Assembly: GCF_021462225.1 (NCBI RefSeq)
Contig: NC_061811.1
Location: 9,945,663-10,009,662 of the forward strand
Length of the DNA: 64,000 nt
Reading direction: 5' to 3'
Origin: Girardinichthys multiradiatus
Taxonomy: Eukaryota; Chordata; Actinopteri; Cyprinodontiformes; Goodeidae
A program made the translations under genes and the position numbers. Shown here one piece after another: positions 34,161 through 45,473 of the stretch. Within the stretch, counting starts at the first letter, position 1. Every line of letters begins with the position of its first letter. The notes beneath the pieces were generated by a model. It made no database searches. It was not told where the DNA came from and worked only from the letters and a program-made list of their open reading frames with translations.

Positions 34161-35560
34161 GAGGTGAGACTCTTTGCAGATTGGTGCAGAACAAACAACG
34201 TAGCCCTGAACGTTGAAATAACCAAGGAGTTGGTCATTGGCATCAGGATAAATCAGCCTGTGCATGACCCGACCCACATCAATAGAACTGCATTGGAGAT
34301 CATTCAATACACAAAGTTCCTGGGGGTTCACGTGGTTGACAGTCTGTCCTGGGACCTGCACACCTCCTCCATCATCTCCATCTGAGTCCATCCATCCTGA
34401 CCACCTTATACAGGGGCACCATTAAAAGTGTTCTGACCAGCAACGTTTCTCTCTGGTTTGGGAATTGTAACAATACAGAGAGAAAGGCACTGAGCAGAGT
34501 AGTGAGGGTAGCTGAGCGGATTTTTGGGACTACTTTGCAGATCATTCCGGAGCTGGTCCGGAAAAGATGCCTGTCAAAATCAAAGGGCTTCATCAGAGAC
34601 CCTAATCGCCCTGGCCACAGGCTGTTTCCTCCCCTCCATCTGGCAGGAGGCTCGTACTCATCGTACTCGTCGTCTTCTGCTTATCTGGGACCGGGTCACG
34701 GGGGCAGCAGACTCAGCAGAGACACCCAGACGTCCCTCTCCCCAGACACCACCTCCAGCTACTCCGGAGGGAGCCCAAGGCGTTCCCAGGCCAGCCGAGA
34801 GACATAGTCCCTCCAGTGTGTCTTGAGCATTCCCCTGGTTCTCCTCCCGGTGGGACGTGCCTGGAACACCTCCCAAGGAAAGCGTCCAGGAGTAATCCGG
34901 TATAGATGCCCAAGCCACCTCAACTGGCTCCTCTCGATGTGGAGGAGCAGCGGCTCTACTCTGAGCCCCTCCCGGATTGCCGAGCTCATCACCCTATCTC
35001 TCAGGGAGTTCCCAGCCACCCAACGGAGGAAACTCATTTCAGCAGCTTGTATCTGGGATCTCATTCTTTCGGTCATGACCCAAAGTTCATGAACATAGGT
35101 GAGGGTAGGAAAGTAGACCAACTGGCAAATCGAGAGCTTCGCTTTTCAGCTCAGCTCTCTCTTCACCACAATGGACCAGCACAGCGCCCCCATTACTGCG
35201 GCAGTCGCACCGATCCATCTGTCGATCTCCTGCTCCATTCTTCCCTCACTCGTGAACAAGACCCCGTGATACTTAAACTCCTCCACTTGAGGCAGAAACT
35301 CCCCTCCAACCTGAAGAGGACAAGCCACCCTTTTCCGGTCGAGAACCATGGCCTCGGACTTGGAGGAGCTGATCTTCATCCCAGCCGCTTCGCACTCGGC
35401 TGCGAACCGCCCTAGCGCATGCTGTAGGTCTTGGCAAACTTCAAAAATAGCTTCTTTCCCACTGTCAGACTATTAAACACTACAACCCACAACAAAGTGA
35501 AATACTATATGTACATAATAAGACCTATTTGACTGAACCTTATTATTCAGCTGCACTATT
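34161..35560 (+). mobile_element. L2-like LINE 3' part, split by a second LINE
   Basis: The plus strand encodes the C-terminal half of an L2-type reverse transcriptase in broken frames: RLFADWCRTNNVALNVEITKE, KFLGVHVVDSLSWDLHTSS, and then, after a frame change near 34385, SVLTSNVSLWFGNCNNTERK and RVAERIFGTTL. It breaks off at about 34660 (CATCTGGCAGGAGGCTC) and resumes at about 35437 with sequence reading FKNSFFPTVRLLN and a stop, the usual end of this ORF. AT-rich 3' sequence follows, and short ATCT/GTCG repeats occur near 35726. The gap is filled by an antisense fragment of the APE-type LINE family. Confidence 0.7.
34661..35436 (-). mobile_element. APE-type LINE, copy 3 (3' fragment) nested in an L2-like LINE
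   Basis: On the minus strand this gives the C-terminal part of the LINE family seen at 28253 and 47640: KISSSKSEAMVLDRKRVACP, EFKYHGVLFTSEGRMEQEID, then after a frame change YVHELWVMTERMRSQIQAAE, MSFLRWVAGNSLRDRV, LLLHIERSQLRWLGHLYR and YVSRLAWERLGLPPE. The 3' end appears complete, finishing with GACGAGTAC-like tail repeats next to the L2 sequence. The 5' end is cut just after the FADD box region, a normal 5' truncation. Frameshifts make it non-coding. Confidence 0.8.
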
Positions 35561-36443
35561 TTAAATATGTATATTTGTACACCAGTTGTATATATCTAGA
35601 TATTTACATATTTCAGGTTTTAAACATTATATATTTGTATTTATTACTCTACATGCTCTGCTAATATCTCCTATTTCTTGCGTGTAATTTCATACTACAG
35701 TGTACTGTGGTAGGACCTATAAATCTATCTATCTGTCGGTCGATCTGTCCGAGAACCAATCAGAGAACTCAAAACACTTGAGACCGGGATGGAGGATCAC
35801 TCTGTTGGACCTCCTGTTGAGTTGGAAAAAGAAAATCATTCAAAGCTAGCTGCTGTACCTGAAGCTGTGTGCTCTTATTAAAATAACTCAGATCTCAAAG
35901 TGTGTATTGATAGAGAATCATTCCTTATTTCCTCTGTGTATCGTGGCTCACGTTTAATCAGCAAACTTTGTGTGTTGAACAAAGTTAGTGATGTTTCCTC
36001 TGACTGATGTCCCCTCTCTATGATGGCTGTCAGCAATAATAGACTCGGTTTAAATGACACTGTACAGGCAGAAGAAAACAACATTATGCCAGATAATTGA
36101 TGGAACGTCCTTGTCACTTTGATTTAGACATGGCTAATTGCATACCTGCCCTGATGGGCATATGGCTCATAATGCCCATAAAATTACTTCTTCTCACAGG
36201 CGGCACGTTGAATGAAGGGTGAGACTCTGAGTCAGAATAGTCTCTGCTGCTTCACTTCGGCATGGTATAAACTGGAATTATAGAGAACTCAATTACCTGC
36301 AAGTTCTGAACTAGAGACTTTTAAATTAGTCTGAAAACAGGAAACTATGGATGCTGTCACAAGCCAAAGAAAAGCAGTTAAGTAAGAAAACTTGATTTTA
36401 AGTTCACAAACTGCTAAACAAACATTCTTACGTGCTGCATTCG
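35561..36443. other. no gene recognised
   Basis: This begins with the AT-rich 3' flank of the LINE. A short CTAT/CTGT/CGGT microsatellite lies near 35726-35750. No coding feature is supported. Confidence 0.5.
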
Positions 36444-37860
36444 GAAAGTATTCAGTCTTATGTTTTCCATATTTTTTTAAGTATTAAAGTCTTAAATTAA
36501 ATTAATTAAAATCTACATGCAAAACCCCATAATGACATGATAAAAAATGTTTTGGCACGTTTTGTAAATTAAAAAATCCCAGCAAAAGTAAAAAAAAGAA
36601 TTTTGATTTCAATACTGCACAATTATTCAAATATTTCGGTTAAAACTTTGTTGAAGCACATCTGCAGCAACAACAGCCTCAAGTCTTTCTGACCACAGCT
36701 CTACAAGCTTGATTCATGTGTTTTGGGATGTTTTCTCCCTTCTCTGCAGATCCTAGCTGTTTGTCTTGGGTCACTGTCCTGTTCAAAGATGAATTGTTAC
36801 CTTAGTCTGAGCAGGTTTTCTTGAAGAATCTCTCTATTTTGGGCTGATCTCATCATACCCAGTTTGGGGTGGCACAACTCTGACCATGGAAAACACCCCT
36901 ATGATGCTGCCACCACCATGCTTCACAACTTGAGATGGTGTCTGCTAGATGGTAACCAATGCCACTATTCTCCATAAAAATGATTGGAGTTGAGCCTAAC
37001 AAGTTCTATTTTAAGCTTTATCAGACCAGATAAATTAGTTTCTTCTGGTCTGACAATCTCCAAGGTGCGTTCTGGCAAAATTCAAGCAGGCTGCCATGTC
37101 TGTCTGGCCACTCTACCATGTAGGCCTTATTGGTAGAGTGCATTAGCAGTAGTTGACCTTCTGGATGGTTCTACAATCTTCTCAAGGGAAAATTGGAACT
37201 CGGCTTAAATGACTTTGGTTCTTGGTCATCTTGCTGACCAAATGCCTTTCTTTCCTGATTACTCAGTTTTGTCAGGAACCCAGATTTTGTGCTAATTCTG
37301 GTGGTTTCAAATGTCTTTCATTTCTAAATAATGGAGATCACGGTCCTTTTTGGGAGTACATCTATTATTGTTATATTCTTCTTGAGATTTGTGCTTTGGC
37401 ACAATCCACTCTAGAAGGACTGCAGACAAATCTTTACACCTCATTTAGAAAACTCCTGGAGAAATTTATTTTTACATAATTCAATTTATTTTGTAGACAG
37501 AAATAGTATTCCTGATGTGTTTCTTTCTGGTTTAAAAAGCTTCACTTCACAGATCTGCTCTTTTAGTGTTCTTAATTATATATTTTTACCTATTGTATGT
37601 GAGTTGTTTTGTTGTCCACCAGTGTTTTATGTCTGTTTTCCTGAATTCACTATTTTGATTTCTTTCTCTTATTGAGCATGTTGGTCAACAATGTGTTGTT
37701 TTTAGATGTGCCTTATAAATAAATGTTTTCAAAACATCTTTAAATTACCTGACTTTACTACAGGTAGACACAGTTGTAAAAACATGATCAGTAGAAACAA
37801 GATGCATCTAAGCTCGATTTGTAGAGTTATGGCAAAGGCTGACATTACTTATAAGATTAT
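36444..37860 (-). mobile_element. degraded Tc1-like element of the salmonid-repeat type
   Basis: The left end (GGAAAGTATTCAGTCTTATG, then ATGCAAAACCCCATAATGAC) matches the terminal repeat of a Tc1 family first known from salmonids. Inside, the antisense of the transposase can be followed in order: TTTGTTGAAGCACATCTGCA, CTTGGGTCACTGTCCTGTTC, GATGCTGCCACCACCATGCT, GCCACTCTACCATGTAGGCC and TTGGTTCTTGGTCATCTTGC. A final piece at 37745-37850 (AGTAGAAACAAGATGCATCT) is the far-end leader, separated by about 300 AT-rich bases. The frame is riddled with stops and the right terminal repeat is missing. Confidence 0.7.
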
Positions 37861-37934
37861 TTTTTATTAATGAACTTTTGTTTTCTCTTTTTCATTATTG
37901 GCTTTTTATTGTTGAATTTAGAGGAAAAACTTAA

Positions 37935-38190
37935 TGTAATGGTAAACGGACTGAATTCATATGGTGTTTTTCTAGTCATACCAACCACTCAAAGCGCCTT
38001 CTACTAGAGCCACACTCACCCGGTCGCACTCACACGTTCATGCATCGATATGCAGAAGAGTGGACAAGTGGGGCTTAAGTGCCTTACCCAGGGGCACATT
38101 GATACGTGGCAGGAGGAAGCTGGAATCAAACCCACAACTTAGGATTGCAAGAGACCTAATCTGTCCACTGAGCCACAGTTGTCCAAGGAA
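37935..38190 (+). repeat. dispersed teleost repeat (copy 2)
   Basis: Same order of blocks as at 7470-7690: GTAAACGGACTGAATTCATA, CCACTCAAAGCGCC, CACACTCACCCGGTCGCACT, CCTTACCCAGGGGCACATTGA, AGGAGGAAGCTGGAATC. This copy extends further, to GATTGCAAGAGACCTAATCT and CCACTGAGCCACAG. It is non-coding. Confidence 0.65.
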
Positions 38191-40012
38191 TCTGTTTAGG
38201 AAAAGGGATGTAGCAAGAAAATGTGGAACAAGTGAAGCACAGTGAAATCTTCAGAGATGCACTGTGTCTGCAATAGAGGCACTCTACATAATTTGCAGAT
38301 ATTTATATTTCTTAAAATCTTTTTACTCTTCCTCCAACTGCAAGTTAGTAATGGGAATTAGTGACAGAAGCCCCACAATAATTTCTCAATAGCCCTTGAA
38401 ACAGACGAGGAAATGTGAGTCTTCCTAAAATCCCCTAGCAGTCAGAATTATACATGCAAAATGAGTCATTGCTGATGTCTTTCCATCCTGGCATTGTGTT
38501 CACAAACACACAGTGTATGCTCCAGAGTAACACACTACCAAAACCCCAGCTTTATGGCTATAAAATATCAACATCACTTGTTTTTAAATAAACCCTACAT
38601 TACATGTGCTAAGATTTGCTTCATTCTGCTGTCCAATTAAAGAGCTTCCCCTGCTACTCCATCACCTCCTCCTATTAATGAATAATGTGGGTTCTATTTG
38701 TTCTCACATTAAGGAAGGGGTAAGTGTTTGAGTCTGCAAGACTGCTGATAAAACTGGAGAAATGTCTATTAGCAGAACAATGACAATGTTTCACTGTAGT
38801 GACTATAAATGTTCCCTGTCAGAAAACTGAGAGCACACTATTTCTTATGTAACTAAACTGTTGTTATGAGGTTTAATGCTTGTCTTATCAGAGCCTGTTT
38901 CTGTGTTTCAGTTATTCAACAGCAGAAACGTTCTTCTGGAAAATGGACATTGTAAAGAGTTGTAGGGCAACGTAACAAGAGTCAGAAAGCAAAAACTGGA
39001 AATGGTCTTCATGTGGAACAAGTGTGCAAGGAGGTTTCTGCTTCTGTCAGCTTAATTTGGGTCTTTGATTTATGCAGTTCATTTTTTTGTAAGGTGTAAT
39101 TCTTAATCAAAAAGTAACTTCAATGATTTCTAAAAACATTAATTAGGTGCACAAGTTTGAATTTATTAAGGATTTTCTCTAATTCACAATTATTCATGTA
39201 GGCCATCCCAGAAGCTTATAGCCTGCTGTTGATTTAAGATGAGGCTGAAGAATTTAGAGGTAATCCTCCTTCTTTGATCCACCTTCTGCGATGCATCTGT
39301 GCCATTGATAGCAAACATGAGGCTACCACCACCATTTCTGATTACTGGTACAGTGTTGCTGGAAAGCAGAGATGTTAACACAATGTTTTCAAAGTCAAAG
39401 TTGAGTGTTAAATCTCTTATGACTGAAACTAAGACTTTCTCAAAAATCAAATGCATGCCGTGTGGTGTCCCAACAACACTATCACTGGTGGTAAGGAATC
39501 TTAGCCTGTACTGATTTTCTTAAGGTCTAATTTAACTCGTAGGCATTTAACAATTAGTTTTTAACCTTTGAGCATTTATCAATAATCATTTAACACTTAT
39601 TTTAAGCTGCAAAAAACTGTTAAAGGCAGCTTCATAATATTTTGTAAATTGATAAAGGGGTCTATTTAACCGTTTAGAAATATAGATCTACGTTTATGTT
39701 TAATGAATCATATTACAAAGACATTGAATCTTGTTCATTATGAATTTGAATGCATCTCCTAAGACCTCTTCTACAGTTTCAGTTTTCTACCTAATAATTA
39801 ACTTGGACCTAAGCGCATGGACCTAAGAGTGTTAGCTTTGTGTAAACTATGTGTCATTAAAATTGACAAACTTATAAAACTGAATAGTGAACTGATAAAT
39901 GATGAGATTAGAGCAGCCATGTTCAGTTAATATTTTGCTATTGCATAAAATGATAATATCAATAGGTGTTTTGAGTATTTATCTACAGGTACATATGTAG
40001 ATGTGTGTGTAG
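38191..40012. other. no gene recognised
   Basis: AT-rich. A stretch near 39290-39365 (ATGAGGCTACCACCACCATT) faintly recalls Tc1 transposase antisense, but is too weak to call. No other feature was recognised. Confidence 0.45.
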
Positions 40013-40020
40013 GTATGCAT

Positions 40021-40540
40021 TAGTGATGTGACGTTCACAAATGATCCGTTCTTTGTTTTTTACTGCTTTGCTTGGTTATTATGCTCTGCACAAGCTGCAC
40101 TAGTGGCTTTTTTTAAATTTAATTCATTTTAAATTATATTATATTTGTTACTTAGGCAACTAAATACGGAAACAGAAAGGGGTGGTGGTAAGCGCAAGCA
40201 GAGTGCAAGCTCATTGCTCAATGTTTGTGGCCCTGTGCAATCATCCTGCGACACTGACGATACATGGATACTTGATACTTATATTTATATATTTCATACC
40301 TAATGTTATGAAAATATATACATAATAATCTTAACACAGATGAATAAACGTTTGTTGTAAATTTCACCCACACATGCCAGGTTTCCTAAAATGATTGTAT
40401 TTAACATTAAATTAGGGATGAAATGTCTTTTACTTTTAAATTTTCAAAAATGTATAATTTTAACGGCTCTTTCGAACGACTCTTTGTGAACGGATCCTCA
40501 AGATTCGGTTCCCTTCAAAGAGCCATAAGTCCCATCACTA
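40021..40540. mobile_element. hAT-type non-autonomous element with perfect 8-bp target duplication
   Basis: This 520-base element is flanked by GTATGCAT on both sides (40013-40020 and 40541-40548), the 8-bp duplication diagnostic of hAT elements. Its ends are inverted: TAGTGATGTGACG on the left and, reverse-complemented, TAGTGATGGGACT on the right. Near the right end the ATGGCTCTTTGAAGGGAACC motif is typical of a teleost hAT MITE family. No transposase frame exists, so movement would have needed an autonomous relative. Confidence 0.85.
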
Positions 40541-40579
40541 GTATGCATGTATATCTGTGCATCTGCTTTATATGGATTT

Positions 40580-40665
40580 GCTCAGTCTTGGCATTCTCTT
40601 GATGAGCTTCTTGAGGTGGTCCAGCAGTCTTGAAGGAGTTCCCAGAGGTATAGGCAAACCATTGA
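40580..40665 (-). mobile_element. fragment of the DD38E Tc1 family
   Basis: On the plus strand CTTGGCATTCTCTTGATGAG, then GTCTTGAAGGAGTTCCCAGA, corresponds to 59030-59110 inside the element at 58808-60435. On the minus strand the end of an open frame reads DHLKKLIKRMPRL, matching the transposase C-terminus of that family. Only this short piece is recognisable and no inverted repeats remain. Confidence 0.55.
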
Positions 40666-41389
40666 ATAAGAAGGTGTTTCTAAAGTTTTTACTGATAGTG
40701 TATATATAACTATTTTGAGTAAGAAATTGTAGGGCAGAATAAGCCACTGCTTCTTCTGGATCCCTTTCGAACACCTTTTGTTTTTGTTTTACAGATTCAT
40801 ATTCATGTTTTCTGTTTCCTGTTTTTGTTTTAGTTAATTGTTTGACATGAAATAAATAAGGAAAGCATAAGTTTGGCTTGTATTCTCTGTGCAATGTTAC
40901 ATATCTCATGTCCTCCAGGTGTAATTGCCTCTTGCTGCAGGAAAATATTGTGCTGGCTGTCCTTTCCTCATTATGTTATTCCACCACAGCAGAAGCAGTA
41001 TGTAACCCAGTTTGTCATAGCACAGATGCCATCATTTACATTACAGAGGACAGAGAAGTGTCACTGCAGAGGGTGTGAACAAAACTGTTGTGCTTCCTGT
41101 TAACACAACACTGTCTACGCAAATCTCACAGCAGCAGAAACAGAAACATGTTGGCAACAAAATACTTTAAAACTTCAATTTCTGAACAAATGTTCTGAAT
41201 GAAACTCCTCACATTCGCAGTCAGTCATCAGTTTTTAGTTTCCAGGATGAGTTGCTTTTTTTCCATCACTGATATGTTCAGTTTTTAGGTTTTATATTTG
41301 GTATAAACAAAACATTCAGTGTTTTTTTTAATAATCATTGATTGTCTCTTTGTGTTGCTTTACAAGTTGGGGTTTTCCACAACAGTGAT
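40666..41389. other. no gene recognised
   Basis: AT-rich with open frames of up to 113 codons that carry no domain beyond the short Tc1 tail mentioned for the preceding fragment. Confidence 0.45.
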
Positions 41390-41940
41390 AACCAGAAAAC
41401 TGAATTTATTAGGATATTATGTGATGGAGCATCACATGGTTGGACATATTTTGCAAATAACTAAAACTGTGGCCTGCACTTGTATTTAGTCCACTAGACT
41501 CAGATGAACCTTAATAAAAGCCAGTGTATCCAGCTGCCTTCAAAAGTAATTTAATTAGTAAATAGTCCACCTGTGTGTAATTTGATCTCAGTAATCCAAC
41601 ATTTCTGTGAGGGCCTCAGAAGTTTGTTAGAAGACACTGGTGAACAACCAGTCTTATGAAGAGATCCAAAAATCCATTGGGAGAATCTATCGACAGCCAA
41701 TAATCTGGCCTGGATGGTAGAGTGGCAGGAAGAAAGTCATTGTTTTAAAAAAGCCATTAGAAATCCTGTTTACTGTTTGTCACAAGTCATGTAGGGGACA
41801 CAGCAAACATCGGAGAAAATTAACTACTGAACTTTTTTAAAAGGTTAGTCGTTCATTCAGAGCCGCCAAACAAGACAACACTATACATCAGCCAGAACAC
41901 ACCCTCTCCATAATTAAACATGGTGGTGGCTGCCAAGGGC
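41390..41940 (+). mobile_element. degraded Tc1-like element relic
   Basis: The leader region is recognisable: AACTGTGGCCTGCACTTGTA, CCACCTGTGTGTAATTTGAT, GAGGGCCTCAGAAGTTTGTT. After an internal deletion of the DNA-binding part come GAATCTATCGACAGCC, TGGCCTGGATGGTAGAGTGG, ATGTAGGGGACACAGCAAAC and GAACACACCCTCTCCATAAT. This is the same family as 2680-3100 and 33968-34160. It ends at GGTGGTGGC, before the second catalytic acid. There are no open frames. Confidence 0.65.
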
Positions 41941-44655
41941 CACCAACGGGACTGGGCCCCAGGCTCGGTCTGTGCACAGCAATACAAAATGATTGAAATA
42001 CAAATATAAACCCTTAAAACTAGTGAACAAAGCTCAGTTCAGTGTCAAAGGGAATTATTTTCCAATAATTACCAGACTTTACACAAAAATTAATGAACAA
42101 AAGAAAGTAATATGCTTCAGGGTCTCCATGGCCAAAATATATTACCTAAAACCACTGTTATCTAAGTACCACAAAAGAAAAGTGGCCACAAAACAGGAGA
42201 AAACTGGTTGAAATGAAATGGTAGAGATCCCCTGCCAAGATTCCCTTCTAACACAAAATAACTTCAGTAAAACAGATGGCCAAAACAAAGGTCTAGCCAC
42301 ACAATTACTGTCTGTAGCTCTAAATGCAGGATTAAGTGTTACACAAAATCACAATAGCAGAATCGCCACATACCAGAGGCCCAGGGGGAAGGGAGGTGGT
42401 ACTGGGTGACCAGTCCACTGTTGAGGAGGAAGTGTCTTCACCTGGGCATCAAGGTGTGGTAGCAGGGTGTGGCAGACCTGTTATTGGACATGAGAAAAAG
42501 CTCCTTTCATAACTACAACATATTTTATGTGAAAGCTAATGGCGGGGGTTGTTGCCATAAAATTTAGGAACTGAGAGAAGCTGTGCTCATGTCTTTGTTT
42601 TATCACCCTGGAAACATGTATTCTCTTACTTGATTTCAAGCTTTTTTTTTACTCAGATGTTTTTCTTAATAAAAACGCAATAAATATCCTAATGATCTGT
42701 TTTAGAATGTTGTTATGGACAAAAATAACTGTTAAAATCTGTACGAGACTAACTTTGTTGGCTTATGACCTGTTTTCAGTTTGTTGTGTTTCAGAAGGCA
42801 GATCAAAAACTCTGTAGTATCTCAGCTTCTGGCTCTCCTTTCTGTCTCATTAAACCTTATTAATCTCAAATCAGTCTCACTGAATCAAGTTTTTGTTCCT
42901 GCAGTTAATGATCTTCTCTAATAACATCTCTGAAATGTTAAAGAAACTAATTCAGACCTCTGCTGCTTATTGACATCTCTCAGGAGCAGCCCCCCTGGTT
43001 CAGCTGCCACATGGGGACACCCCTTCCCCGCCACATGATATACGGCTCGCAAAATGGCACAGTTCAAGTGCAAATACATAACAGGCACAAACACTCACTC
43101 TTACTCTGATAAATTATTTATGAAGGCTCGGCTGTTTTCAAAGCGGTGAGTTCTGCATTGATTCCTCTCAGCAGCGAGTGGATGGAGAGGATTGTTGCAG
43201 CAGCAGCTTCTCATTTCAGCTGCAAGATGGAAACAATTAGATCCAGGCGAGCCACTTGGAATCAACAACACACTCATATATATACGAAATGCCTGGGTTA
43301 ATTTGCTTTATTTTTACCAAGAGTGTATACAGAGGCGCAGAACACATTTGGCTGAATGTTTGTAGCATCATGACTGCAGACAGTTAATTGGCTTCATCTC
43401 AAAGAGCAGGAAAAGATGCAACACAAACTCAAGCCTCAAATCAAAAGAGGTGACCAAGATAACAGCATGTGTTGAGTTTATTATCTCTGGAAATCCTTTG
43501 AAAGGTGACTTTCTTTGGTCATGCATACACAAATTACTTTTTACCATTCAGTTATCAACGAAGAGGTACAGTACTGGTACAGCTAGGATGTGGTGTCCAT
43601 GTGAGGCCTTGCTAATTCTAGTTAAGGTCCTTCCTGATACATCTTATATATTTTGCATCTTCGGAGTCCTGTAGACATCATCCTTATAAATACATCAAGA
43701 CTTTCTGGAATCTGAGAGGAGCTCACAATGAGACTAATCTCCTGCATCACAAGTTAGCTGAGCATTTACGAAAAATAGGCAATTTATTAAAGATGTAATT
43801 ATTTAACAATGTTTGCTGCTCATTCCCATCAACCGTTGCTACATCAACAGTTGAGCATCTTCCAGTAGGTGTGATACGTTTAAGCTTTGGAATCTCATTG
43901 CAATGCCTCTGTAAATTACAGGACTTCTTCTTGTTTCCAGTGTTTCGTGTCTCTGTTAATGAAAGTGTTGAGTAGAATCAGCGTATTAAGATGCTGAGGA
44001 AGCTGTATTTTCTGTTTTCATGTCACTGGAGACTTCAGTTATTAGGATGGCATTTAAATCTAATTCATGTCTATTGAGATCAGTGTCACAAATCTCTGTG
44101 CGCTGGCTTCCAATAATAATATTCTTAAAAATGCATACATTACTGCCAGCTGTCACCGCAGCCAAGCGCTGTTTAATGCATGTCGTATCTCATTTTAAAA
44201 GCTCTGATTTAACCAGCTTGCTGTGGTTTGTCCTTTGGGCTCCTTGACAGCGGTGTCATTTAAATAATTTCTCCCTCAGATTTTCACTGCTGAGGCTGTT
44301 GAAGTCGACAGCTGATGGATTAGAAAGACTTCCTGCCTGAGGATGAGGAGCAGGATGCTGGTATGATGACTGAAGGGCACAATTTTTATAACCCTAAAGC
44401 AGTAATATTTTATTGGGGTTTTTAAACAACAGGGATTTACTTTATGTATAGTTGTTTTTTCACATTAAAGTTTATATCTTTGGTTTACATTTTGTAAAGT
44501 CAATAACATCCTCAGCTGACAATAAAAAAAGACCTGAAAAAAATCTTTAATGACTGTTAAGTTTAACAAGATAACATTAACTGTGTGTTAATATGTTAAC
44601 TGTGTGTTAATGTCATATTAATTTAAACAAAAACCCCTGAGCAAAATTTCCAAAC
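41941..44655. other. no gene recognised
   Basis: About 2.7 kb without a recognisable repeat or gene. Composition is mildly AT-rich and open frames are at most 75 codons. It is the longest unexplained unique-looking stretch of the window and may be intronic or intergenic single-copy DNA. Confidence 0.5.
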
Positions 44656-45473
44656 CTTATTAAATCTTTGCCATCAAGATTTTAGCTGCTCTTTTCCTAA
44701 CCCTATACCTGTACAAGTCCAGGATGGGAGAAAGTCAGCCCTGATGATCCCCGCTGCAGACCTGATTGTTTGTTGTAGTCTGGACTTGTCCAATTTTGTG
44801 GATGAGCCAAACCACTCAGAGATGGATGAATACAAGACAGACTGAATAATGGCGGTGTAGAAGATGACCAGCAGCTCGGAAGGTTGTACTTCTTGAGTTC
44901 CTGCAGGAACCACGGTCTCTGCTGGGCCTTCTTACAAACAGTGTCTATGTGTGAGAACCATCTCAGGACCTGAGAAAGGGTGGCTCCTAGGAACTGGAAG
45001 TAATCCATAGTAGACACAGTCACATTTAGGATGGTTGGGGGGGAGTGTGGGGAGTGTTCTCCAGAGGTCCACCATCTCATCTCTGTCTTGAGCGGGTTAA
45101 GATCCAGATGGGTCTGACCCACCATTAGACCAGCCAATCCGACTCCGGTCTGTATGCAGGATTGTCATTATCTGTATCAACCCAATGACAGTGGTGTAAT
45201 ATGTGAGCTTCAGGAGGGTCTGCTGAGGTGCAGTCATTGGGTACAGGGAGAAGAGGGGTGGTGAGAGAACACACCCCTGGGGGCACCGGTGCTGATGGTT
45301 CTTGTGCAGGGGAAAATGCTCCCCGGGCATACCTGCTGCTGCTGCTGTTCAGTCAGGAAGGAAGTAACGCATTGACAGGTGGAGGCTTTGAGTTGGGTGA
45401 GCTTCTGGTGATGATGTCTGTTGTTGATGGTGTTGAAGGCAGAGCTGAAGTCCACAAACAGGATCCTGATGTA

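Noticed and set aside
34906..35415. 169-codon plus-strand open frame
   Set aside because: Antisense of LINE copy 3. The true reading is on the minus strand.
39190..39456. Possible Tc1 antisense (CTACCACCACCATT phrase)
   Set aside because: Only one short phrase matches, with no neighbouring blocks or ends, so it is too weak to annotate.
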